This document shows, piece after piece, positions 54,001 to 61,789 of a DNA stretch of 64,000 nt; the stretch's first letter is position 1, and each line of letters opens with the position of its first letter. A program made the position numbers and the translations under genes. The stretch spans positions 124,001-188,000 of the forward strand of contig NZ_JAUXVR010000007.1 of the NCBI RefSeq assembly GCF_030680395.1, written 5' to 3'. The stretch is from Methylobacter sp. Its GTDB lineage: Bacteria > Pseudomonadota > Gammaproteobacteria > Methylococcales > Methylomonadaceae. Under the pieces are notes generated by a model. It worked only from the letters and a program-made list of their open reading frames with translations. It made no database searches and was not told where the DNA came from.

Positions 54001-54824
54001 AAGTGGCGCTGGATCAGCTGGAGCGTAAAGCTTACGATCTGGTGTTTATGGACTGTCAAATGCCGATCATGGATGGGTACGAAGCCACACGCATTCTGCG
54101 TGAGCGGGAAATAGCCGCAGATGACGGCAAACCAGGAACGTCAATCATCGCGCTCACCGCTCATGCATCGGCAGGAGAACGCGAAAAATGCCTGTCCGCG
54201 GGCATGACCGATTATCTTAGCAAACCCGCCAGTCGATCCGATTTGGCAGTGGTTTTGGCGCGCTGGCTGGGTGAACCATCCGCACCTGAAGTCCCGTCGA
54301 TGGCGATGGATAATCCTGATCAAAGGGAAATCTCCCTCAGTCCCCCTTTGGCAAAGGGGGACGCCGGAGAAGACAGGGAGATTTCAACAGCCTGTTGGGA
54401 TGAATTTTCAGCGCTCAAACGGCTGGATGACGACCATGATTTATTGTTCGAGATGATAGATTTATTTCTCGAGGAAGCGCCTGTGTTTATGGCGGAATTG
54501 GCTGACGCCCTGTCTCAAACCGATCTCCTCGCGTTGGCCGACGCCGCTCACGCTATTAAAGGCATGGCCGGACATTTTTGCGCTGAAAAAATAATCAGCC
54601 TTGCGGTAAAGCTGGAACACGCTGCCCGTAAAGCGTCCGCTCCTCGGCAATTGCCCCTGCATGGCTCTACCTCCTGCATCGATGACAGTCGTGCTCACGC
54701 CACTTACCTACATCCTGTAGGCAACGCCGCAGATACCGATTTTCAATTGATGGTTAATGACTTGACCCGGTCTACGGTAAATTTAGTCGAGATTCTGCTA
54801 CAAAGAAAAGAACAAAATCAATGA
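51075..54824 (+). CDS. Hybrid sensor histidine kinase with PAS, GAF, two receiver and HPt domains
   Basis: A 1249-residue membrane kinase. Two membrane helices (about 15-40 and 55-75) are followed by PAS ([20 protein letters not shown]), a second PAS ([20 protein letters not shown]), GAF (about 370-520), HisKA ([20 protein letters not shown]), HATPase ([27 protein letters not shown]), receivers [13 protein letters not shown] and [13 protein letters not shown], and an HPt domain with [12 protein letters not shown]. All phospho-relay residues appear present. Repeat-derived sequence lies in the linker before HPt (about residues 1085-1103) and inside the HPt domain (about 1190-1222). A third insert-like stretch sits in the second PAS (about 295-325). 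The stop overlaps the next start, so signalling to the HDOD-GGDEF protein is likely. Confidence 0.92.
   Translation: [1249 protein letters not shown]
54328..54384. repeat. C-rich dispersed palindrome in the kinase gene
   Basis: The outer arms AAATCTCCCT (54328-54337) and AGGGAGATTT (54375-54384) and the inner arms GTCCCCCTTTG (54340-54350) and CAAAGGGGGAC (54352-54362) are all perfect. The insertion is in frame and encodes [14 protein letters not shown] in the linker between the second receiver and HPt. Confidence 0.82.
54642..54679. repeat. 38-base dispersed repeat, copy in the kinase HPt domain
   Basis: Agrees with the intergenic copy at 60224-60261 at 36 of 38 positions. It is read in frame as [13 protein letters not shown]. 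The following bases up to about 54740 (GATGACAG..GCTCACGC) also match sequence downstream of the 60224 copy (60366-60385), so the repeat unit is longer than 38 bases. Confidence 0.83.
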
Positions 54825-56680
54825 ATACCGAATTCAATCTTAATGAATTAAAAGCCGCCGACCGCTTGCCTTCCCCTTCGGGAACGGCATTAGCTATCAT
54901 GCAGCTTGTGCAGCAAAGCGATGCCACCGTACAGCAGGTGAGCCAGCTGGTTAAAGTCGATCCTGCCCTGAGCGGGCGTATTTTGCGCTTCGCCAATTCG
55001 GCAGCTTTCGGGGCCAGGCGACCCATCGCCGATGTTCAAACGGCAGTCATGATGATGGGCATGCAGACAGTGCGCAACTTTGCGTTGAGCCTTTCGTTGA
55101 TCGGCAGCAACAGTAAGGGGCATTGCCCGGAGTTTGATTATGAAGCTTACTGGTCGCGATCCCTGGCGATGTCGGTGTCGATCGCAGCGATCACTGCCAG
55201 GGAAGTCACCGTGGTTCCTGCAGAATCGTTTACGCTGGGACTGCTTAGCGATATAGGCGGTCTCGCTCTGGCAACCGCCTGGTCGGAGATCTATGGCGAA
55301 TGTCTTAGTATGGCAGAGGGCAAACAGCTTCTTGCTTTGGAGCGCGAACGTTTCGCCATCGATCATAACGCCTTGAGCTTAATGTTGCTGGCCGACTGGG
55401 GGTTCCCGACGGTATTTCTGGACGCGCTGAAACTGAGCTTTGAGATGAAAGTAGCAGGACTTACTCGAACCGACCAGTTTGCCCGACAACTGATTTTCGC
55501 CCGACTGATCGGAAACTACTGTGTGGCCGATGAAGCCCATCGCGCCGGGTTGTTGCCGTATTTAACAGAGGAGGCCGATCTTCATGACCTGGACGAACCT
55601 GCTTTGCTTGCGTTTATCGACGAAACAATAGAACTTTGGCATGAGTGGGGAAAGTTAATTGACGTAAAAACGGATGCGCGCCAGCCTATGCTAAAAACCG
55701 TTGATACCGTGGAAGCGGAGTTGTTGGGTTTAAACCTGTTGCTGGTCGATGACGACCCGATGATGCTGGCGCGGCTTTCCAAGCAGCTTGCCGCGGCGGG
55801 GAATCAGGTTGCGGTGTGTCGCAACGGGGAATCCGCGCTAAAGTATGTCATTGAGCACAAGCCACAATTGGTGATTACCGATTGGCGCATGAAACCGATG
55901 GATGGTTTAGCCCTTTGCAAGGCGCTACGCGCGTCGGTTTTTGGTAAAAACATTTACCTGATTATGCTCACCTCCACGGAAGATGAAGATGCCCTGGTTG
56001 AAGCTTTTGATGCCGGTATCGACGATTATGTGACCAAGCCGATCAGCCTGCGCGTGTTGCTGGCGCGGCTCCGGGCCGGGCAGCGCATCATCACACTGCA
56101 AAATGAACTGGAAAAAGAGAGCCGGGATATCCAACGCTATACGGCCGAGCTGGCAGCAGCGAACCGGCGGCTTAAGTCTATGGCGAATACTGACGTACTG
56201 ACCGGCCTGCCCAACCGGCGCTATGCGCTTAATCGGCTGGAACAGGAGGCGGCGACTGCGCTACGCTTCAAGCAGCCTTTGAGTGTTTTAATGCTGGATT
56301 TGGATCATTTCAAATCAGTCAATGATACCTTGGGTCACGACGTCGGCGATCAGGTACTGATCCATGCGGCCAACCTGATGCGAGCCACTGCACGTACCAA
56401 CGATATAGCCTGTCGTTTGGGTGGCGAAGAGTTTCTGATCATCGCCCCCAACACCGATGGCAGCACAGCCTTATTGTTGGCCGAGCGCATCCGCAATTCC
56501 ATCCAAAAAAACCAGCCTGATGGCGTCGTACTGCGTTATCCGGTTACCGTCAGTATTGGTGTGGCAGGCTCTATGGGAGCCAAGCCAAGTTGGAAAGAAT
56601 TGATGAAAAGAGCGGATAATGCTTTATATCTCGTCAAACAAGGCAAGCGCAACGGCGTGCGGCTGGATTCATCGCCCTAA
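54821..56680 (+). CDS. HDOD-REC-GGDEF response regulator / diguanylate cyclase
   Basis: A 619-residue cytoplasmic protein whose ATG overlaps the kinase stop (ATGA). Residues 10-270 are an HDOD domain (LPSPSGTALAIMQLVQQSDA, VDPALSGRILRFANSAAFG). A receiver follows at about 305-420 (LLLVDDDPMMLARL, phospho-acceptor Asp in ITDWRMKPMDG). The GGDEF domain comes last: TDVLTGLPNRRYAL, LDLDHFKSVNDTLGH, CRLGGEEFLI, with RTND as an intact I-site. The coupled kinase, with its HPt domain, is the obvious phosphate donor, which would tune c-di-GMP output. Confidence 0.92.
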   Translation: MNTEFNLNELKAADRLPSPSGTALAIMQLVQQSDATVQQVSQLVKVDPALSGRILRFANSAAFGARRPIADVQTAVMMMGMQTVRNFALSLSLIGSNSKGHCPEFDYEAYWSRSLAMSVSIAAITAREVTVVPAESFTLGLLSDIGGLALATAWSEIYGECLSMAEGKQLLALERERFAIDHNALSLMLLADWGFPTVFLDALKLSFEMKVAGLTRTDQFARQLIFARLIGNYCVADEAHRAGLLPYLTEEADLHDLDEPALLAFIDETIELWHEWGKLIDVKTDARQPMLKTVDTVEAELLGLNLLLVDDDPMMLARLSKQLAAAGNQVAVCRNGESALKYVIEHKPQLVITDWRMKPMDGLALCKALRASVFGKNIYLIMLTSTEDEDALVEAFDAGIDDYVTKPISLRVLLARLRAGQRIITLQNELEKESRDIQRYTAELAAANRRLKSMANTDVLTGLPNRRYALNRLEQEAATALRFKQPLSVLMLDLDHFKSVNDTLGHDVGDQVLIHAANLMRATARTNDIACRLGGEEFLIIAPNTDGSTALLLAERIRNSIQKNQPDGVVLRYPVTVSIGVAGSMGAKPSWKELMKRADNALYLVKQGKRNGVRLDSSP

Positions 56681-56815
56681 GCTGGCGATAAGGCGACAAT
56701 GCAGGGCGAGGGTAGTCGGTAATGCATCCATTATGCAAAACCGGCTTGTCTTGCCAATAGTAGTGGTTGAGTTATCGTGACTTCAACCTTATTAGGATCA
56801 ACACGGGACTATACA

Positions 56816-57577
56816 ATGAATGTATTAGCTGTCTATAGCATCAAGGGTGGTGTCGGAAAAACTTCGAGCACGGTTAATCTGGCGCATACAGCCGCCCGTA
56901 GCGGTCACCGTATCCTGGTTTGGGATCTTGATCCGCAGGGAGCCAGCAGTTACTATTTTCGTGTCAAGCCCAAGATCAAAGGCGGCAGTAAAGACTTAAT
57001 CGCCGGAAAACGCGAATTGGACGGCCTGATTAAAGGCACCGATTTTGAAAATCTGGATTTATTACCGGCCGATTTTTCTTTCAGAAATCTGGATTTGGTT
57101 CTTGATGCCAAGAAAAAGCCAACCCGACAACTTAAAAAACTCCTGAAGCCCTTGGCAGAAGAATACGATTTTATTTTTCTCGACTGCCCCCCCAATATTT
57201 CCTTATTATCCGAAGCCGTTTTTGAGGCCGCCGATATATTATTGTCGCCGATCATTCCTACCACGCTGTCGTTAAGGACACTTGAACAACTGGAAAAGTT
57301 TATCGAGGATAATGACTTGCATAAGCTAGAGCTCATTCCGTTTTTTTCGATGGTCGACCGGCGCAAAAAAATGCACCGGGACATTATGGTCAATCTGCTT
57401 GAGACGCATCCCGGGATTTTAACTACTGCCATTCCCTATGCCAGCGATATTGAACGTATGGGGCTGGAGCGTATGCCACTGGGAGGCTATACCAAAAAAA
57501 GCCAATCCACGGTCGCTTACGATGCATTGTGGCAAGAAATTCTGATTCGCGTTACCCACTCGAAAAGTAAAATATAA
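56816..57577 (+). CDS. ParA-family ATPase
   Basis: Start ATG 56816 gives 253 residues beginning MNVLAVYSIKGGVGKTSS, the deviant Walker A of ParA/MinD proteins; an upstream GTG at 56777 would add 13 residues. Further motifs are LVWDLDPQGASSYYF and FIFLDCPPNISLLSEAV. No parB or plasmid gene is beside it, so it is an orphan ParA that may position a cellular structure (chemotaxis cluster, pole or carboxysome-type cargo). Which one cannot be told. It lies between the signalling pair and glgP. Confidence 0.85.
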   Translation: MNVLAVYSIKGGVGKTSSTVNLAHTAARSGHRILVWDLDPQGASSYYFRVKPKIKGGSKDLIAGKRELDGLIKGTDFENLDLLPADFSFRNLDLVLDAKKKPTRQLKKLLKPLAEEYDFIFLDCPPNISLLSEAVFEAADILLSPIIPTTLSLRTLEQLEKFIEDNDLHKLELIPFFSMVDRRKKMHRDIMVNLLETHPGILTTAIPYASDIERMGLERMPLGGYTKKSQSTVAYDALWQEILIRVTHSKSKI

Positions 57578-57635
57578 CGGCAATAATGAAGCCCGCTTAC
57601 ACTACCTTATTCGCATCAACCTCTTGGAGTAAACC

Positions 57636-60143
57636 ATGCCTGATAAACGATTTGTTATGAGCAAGCCTAAATCTTCAATCACTGATGTCGCTACGTTGGG
57701 AGTCATAAAAGAGGATTTTATTAATGATTTTAAACGGTATTATGTTCATTCATTGGGGCGGGACGAGAATTTCCGTTCATCGCCTTTCTATGCCTGCGAG
57801 GCGTTGTCGCTATCTATCCGCGACCGGTTGATGGAGCGCTGGAAAACCACTTATAAAACCTATAACAAAATGGACAGCAGGCGGGTTTATTACCTTTCAA
57901 TGGAATTTTTGATGGGTAGAACCTTGAGTAATGCCATGCTTAATCTGGGGGTAACGGATGAAGCCACTCAGGCTATGCATGATTTGGGCATTGAAATCGA
58001 AGAGCTGGTGGACAGGGAGCTCGATGCCGGCCTGGGTAATGGCGGGTTGGGGCGATTGGCGGCCTGCTTTATCGACAGTTGTGCGACACTGCAATTGCCG
58101 GTTGTAGGTTACGGTTTGCGTTATGAATACGGCATGTTTACGCAAACTATCGTCAATGGCGAACAGGTCGAAAAGCCGGACCACTGGCTGCGCTACGGCA
58201 ATGTCTGGGAAGTTGAGCGGCTGGAATATTCGCTACGTATCAAGCTTGGCGGTCATACCGAGATACAGACCGATGAACAAGGCAATCAGCGGGTATGCTG
58301 GATCAGCACTAATGATGTATTGGCCGTCCCCTTTGACACACCGATACCCGGGTTTAAAAACAATACCGTCAATACCTTGCGATTATGGAAAGCCGTAGCG
58401 ACTGAGGAATTTAACCTGGACGAATTTAATGCGGGTGATTATGCCGAATCGGTGGCCGCAAAGGTCACCGCAGAGCACATTACCATGGTGCTGTATCCCA
58501 ATGACGCCAACGAAAACGGCAAGGAATTGAGGCTGCGCCAGCAGTATTTTTTGGCCTCTGCCAGCTTACAGGACGTTTTCTCCCATTGGGTCAGGCAGCA
58601 TGGGCATGATTTTAGCAATTTTGCCAAGAAAAGCTGTTTCCAGTTAAACGATACCCATCCGAGCATCGCCATTGCCGAACTGATGCGGCTGTTAATGGAT
58701 GTGCATGGCCTGTCATGGACCGAAGCCTGGGGAATTACCCGGCAAACCATGGCTTATACCAATCATACCCTGCTTCCTGAAGCACTGGAGAAATGGTCGG
58801 TCAAACTGATGCAAAGCTTGTTGCCGAGATTGATGGAGATTATCTTTGAAATCAACGCCCATTTTATGTCGGAAGTTGCCGCGCATTGGCCCGGTGATAG
58901 AGCCAGATTGAGTAGAATGTCGATTATAGAGGAAGGCCCTGAACAGCAGGTGCGTATGGCTTATCTTGCCATCGTCGGCAGTTTTTCGGTCAATGGCGTA
59001 GCTCAATTGCATTCCCAGTTATTGCAACAAGGCCTGTTTCGCGATTTTTATGAATTGTGGCCGAACAAGTTTAACAATAAAACCAACGGCGTAACCCCGC
59101 GCCGCTGGCTGGCCTCTTGTAATCCCGAGTTAGCCGCATTAATAACCGAAACCATCGGAGACGGCTGGATAACTCATCTGGACGAATTAAAAAAGCTGGA
59201 GCCTTTTGCCGAAGATGTCGAGTTCAGGAATCGCTGGCGAGCCATAAAACAACGTGCCAAGCAGCGTCTGATTGAACACAAAAAACAATATCTGGACATC
59301 CATTTAAATCCCGATGCGTTGTTTGATATACAGGTTAAACGTATCCATGAATACAAGCGGCAGATTTTAAATGTCCTGCATGTGATTCATCTTTACGACC
59401 GTATTAAACGCGGTGAGACACTCGACTGGGTTACGCGTTGCGTGTTGATTGGCGGCAAGGCGGCGCCGGGTTATGCGATGGCAAAAAGAACCATTAAACT
59501 GATTAATAACGTCGCCCATGTTATCAACTCGGATCCCGATGTCGGCGACAAATTGACGCTGTTTTTTCTGCCCGACTACCGGGTTTCAGGCATGGAAATA
59601 ATTTGCCCTGCGGCCGATCTTTCCGAGCAGATTTCTACTGCAGGAAAAGAGGCATCCGGCACCGGCAATATGAAACTGATGATGAACGGTGCATTAACTA
59701 TAGGAACACTGGATGGCGCTAATATTGAAATAAGGGAAGAAGTCGGCGATGAAAATTTCTTTTTGTTCGGCCTGACCGAAGAGCAGATCGAGGCAAGGCG
59801 GGAGCATTACGACCCTTATGCCATCATTGATCAGGATGAAGATTTGCAACGAGTGATGAATCTACTGGAAAGCGGACATTTTAATCAGTTTGAACCGGGA
59901 ATTTTCGACGACCTTATCGCATCGATTAAAAGCAAGTTCGATCCGTGGATGACCATCGCGGATTTTAGAAGCTATATCGACGCGCAAAAACGTGTGGAAT
60001 CCGCCTATCAGGATAAAGACCACTGGGCCCGGATAAGCATATTAAATTGCGCAAACAGCGGCAAATTTTCCACGGACAGAACCATCAGCGACTATAACCG
60101 GGACATCTGGAAATTGGAGCCGGTGCCAGTACAATATCCCTAA
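57636..60143 (+). CDS. glgP: Glycogen/alpha-glucan phosphorylase
   Basis: Releases glucose 1-phosphate from glycogen using phosphate and pyridoxal phosphate. The 835-residue length and motifs are standard: YYLSMEFLMGRTLSNAMLNL, GNGGLGRLAACFIDS, KRIHEYKRQILN, and the cofactor lysine in EASGTGNMKLMMNGALTIGT. ATG 57636 follows CTTGGAG with seven bases between. It appears to be a single-gene unit followed by repeats. It would feed glucose phosphate into the pentose phosphate genes upstream in the window. Confidence 0.96.
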   Translation: MPDKRFVMSKPKSSITDVATLGVIKEDFINDFKRYYVHSLGRDENFRSSPFYACEALSLSIRDRLMERWKTTYKTYNKMDSRRVYYLSMEFLMGRTLSNAMLNLGVTDEATQAMHDLGIEIEELVDRELDAGLGNGGLGRLAACFIDSCATLQLPVVGYGLRYEYGMFTQTIVNGEQVEKPDHWLRYGNVWEVERLEYSLRIKLGGHTEIQTDEQGNQRVCWISTNDVLAVPFDTPIPGFKNNTVNTLRLWKAVATEEFNLDEFNAGDYAESVAAKVTAEHITMVLYPNDANENGKELRLRQQYFLASASLQDVFSHWVRQHGHDFSNFAKKSCFQLNDTHPSIAIAELMRLLMDVHGLSWTEAWGITRQTMAYTNHTLLPEALEKWSVKLMQSLLPRLMEIIFEINAHFMSEVAAHWPGDRARLSRMSIIEEGPEQQVRMAYLAIVGSFSVNGVAQLHSQLLQQGLFRDFYELWPNKFNNKTNGVTPRRWLASCNPELAALITETIGDGWITHLDELKKLEPFAEDVEFRNRWRAIKQRAKQRLIEHKKQYLDIHLNPDALFDIQVKRIHEYKRQILNVLHVIHLYDRIKRGETLDWVTRCVLIGGKAAPGYAMAKRTIKLINNVAHVINSDPDVGDKLTLFFLPDYRVSGMEIICPAADLSEQISTAGKEASGTGNMKLMMNGALTIGTLDGANIEIREEVGDENFFLFGLTEEQIEARREHYDPYAIIDQDEDLQRVMNLLESGHFNQFEPGIFDDLIASIKSKFDPWMTIADFRSYIDAQKRVESAYQDKDHWARISILNCANSGKFSTDRTISDYNRDIWKLEPVPVQYP

Positions 60144-60179
60144 GCCGGAACCAAAATTAAAAGCTTTTATTTACCACGA

Positions 60180-60261
60180 AGGCACGAAGAACACGAAGTT
60201 TTTATCTTTGCTTTTTCTTCGTGCCTCGGCAATTGCTCCTGCATTGCTCTACCTCCTGCAT
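60180..60261. repeat. Repeat cluster after glgP (GGCACGAA palindrome joined to 38-base repeat)
   Basis: AGGCACGAAGAA (60180-60191) and TTCTTCGTGCCT (60215-60226) form a perfect stem, possibly the glgP terminator. The 38-base repeat (60224-60261) begins inside the right arm. After about 100 unrelated bases the second half of the repeat family (GATGACAG..GCTCACGC) resumes near 60366, so this copy looks split by an insertion. Confidence 0.78.
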
Positions 60262-60423
60262 AACCCACAGGGATGTGGGGAATGCAGAGAAATGACTGGA
60301 TCATTTCCTGTCCGTGCAGTCGTTCGTGGTGAATTAATCAACCTGTTTACATTCATATTATTGTTGATGACAGCCAAGCTCACGCTGTACTATGCAGATC
60401 CCGATTAACTACCTGTAGCCATC

Positions 60424-61041
60424 ATGAAGCCAGACAGCATCGCCATTAGAAAACGATACGACCGGATCGCCCCGTATTTTGAGGGCATGGAGGCGGTCAT
60501 GGAAGGGCTGTTTTTTAAAAACTGGCGGAAAAGACTATGGGCCAAGGTTGAGGGCCATCATATCCTGGAAGTGGGCGTAGGGACGGGCAAGAATTTCGAC
60601 TATTATCCCAAGGATGCCAGAATAACCGCGATTGATTTTAGCGAACAGATGCTAAAGCAGGCGGCGCAGAAACGGGACAGGAAAAATGTCAATGTTGAGC
60701 TGGAGCTGATGGATATCCAGTCGTTATGCTTTGCCGATAACAGTTTCGATACGGTTATTTGTTCCTTTGTTTTTTGCTCGGTGCCGTCGGCGGTCAAGGG
60801 ATTGAAAGAGCTTTACCGGGTCTGCAAACCGGGCGGACAGGTTTTATTACTGGAACATGTATTAAGCTCAAACCCTGTCATTGCCGCTGTCATGAATCTG
60901 CTTAACCCTGTCGTTGTCGCACTGGTTGGGGCAAACATTAACCGGAACACCGTTAAAAACGTTAAAGCCTGCGCTTTTACCTCCGTGCATGTCGATGAAC
61001 GCAGCAGTGATATTATCAAGCTGATTGAAGCCAGAAAATAA
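60424..61041 (+). CDS. Class I SAM-dependent methyltransferase (UbiE/PmtA-like)
   Basis: A 205-residue protein with the SAM-binding motif I ILEVGVGTGKNFDYYP, acidic motif ITAIDFSEQMLKQA, and motif SFDTVICSFVFCSVPSAVKG followed by ELYRVCKPGGQVLLLEHV. A hydrophobic segment near residues 155-172 (AAVMNLLNPVVVALVGANIN) suggests a lipid or membrane-bound substrate; phosphatidylethanolamine methyltransferases look like this. The substrate is unproven. Start ATG 60424 lies shortly after repeat sequence. Confidence 0.8.
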   Translation: MKPDSIAIRKRYDRIAPYFEGMEAVMEGLFFKNWRKRLWAKVEGHHILEVGVGTGKNFDYYPKDARITAIDFSEQMLKQAAQKRDRKNVNVELELMDIQSLCFADNSFDTVICSFVFCSVPSAVKGLKELYRVCKPGGQVLLLEHVLSSNPVIAAVMNLLNPVVVALVGANINRNTVKNVKACAFTSVHVDERSSDIIKLIEARK

Positions 61042-61164
61042 CGGACATTTGCAGCATTCGTTTTGTCAGCAATCAGAGTTCCAAAAAACCGGCATGAAAC
61101 TTTTTAACTGGATAGCCGTTGAATTGGGTAAAATAGAATGAATTTTTGGATTAGTCATATTTAA

Positions 61165-61773
61165 GTGAAGCCACAATTAGAAAACCTGGTACAGACGCCG
61201 ATCCCGACCAAACACGGCGAGTTTATCCTGCATTATTACAGCAATACCATTGATGACAAGGAGCATGTCGCCCTGGTTAAAGGCGATGTTGCGGACAAGG
61301 AAAATGTACCGGTACGTATTCATTCCGAGTGCTTTACCGGCGACGTATTAGGCTCAAGGCGCTGCGATTGCGGCGAACAGCTGGATATGGCGCTGCAAAT
61401 TATTGATAAAGCCGGTTTCGGCGTATTGATTTATCTGCGTCAGGAAGGACGCGGTATCGGCTTGTTGAAAAAGTTACAGGCTTATAATTTGCAGGATCAG
61501 GGTATGGATACGGTTGATGCCAATATCCATTTGGGTCATCTTGCCGACGAAAGGGAATACAGCATTGCCGCTTTAATGCTGGAAAACCTGAGCATAAAGT
61601 CCATAGAATTGATTACCAATAACCCCAACAAGATAGAAGAGTTGAAAAAACTCGGCATTATCGTGGCAGGCCGCATTCCGGTCGAGGCCCTGGCTCACGA
61701 TGACAATGTCGGTTATTTGAAAACCAAGGCAAAAAAAATGGCGCACATGCTGTTTGAGTCAAAAAAAGAGTAG
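61165..61773 (+). CDS. ribA: GTP cyclohydrolase II
   Basis: Opens the GTP ring in the first step of riboflavin synthesis. The 202-residue single-domain form starts at GTG 61165; no in-frame ATG fits better. The zinc-binding set is ECFTGDVLGSRRCDCGEQLD, followed by the catalytic YLRQEGRGIGLLKKLQAYNL and the GTP-binding region with TVDANIHLGHLADEREY and LITNNPNKIEELKK. No DHBP synthase domain is fused. I saw no FMN riboswitch upstream. Confidence 0.95.
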   Translation: MKPQLENLVQTPIPTKHGEFILHYYSNTIDDKEHVALVKGDVADKENVPVRIHSECFTGDVLGSRRCDCGEQLDMALQIIDKAGFGVLIYLRQEGRGIGLLKKLQAYNLQDQGMDTVDANIHLGHLADEREYSIAALMLENLSIKSIELITNNPNKIEELKKLGIIVAGRIPVEALAHDDNVGYLKTKAKKMAHMLFESKKE

Positions 61774-61789
61774 GCTCCACTCCTACAGA

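Noticed and set aside
61042-61164. Possible FMN riboswitch before ribA
   Set aside because: The leader is only about 120 bases, and none of the conserved FMN-element segments is visible.
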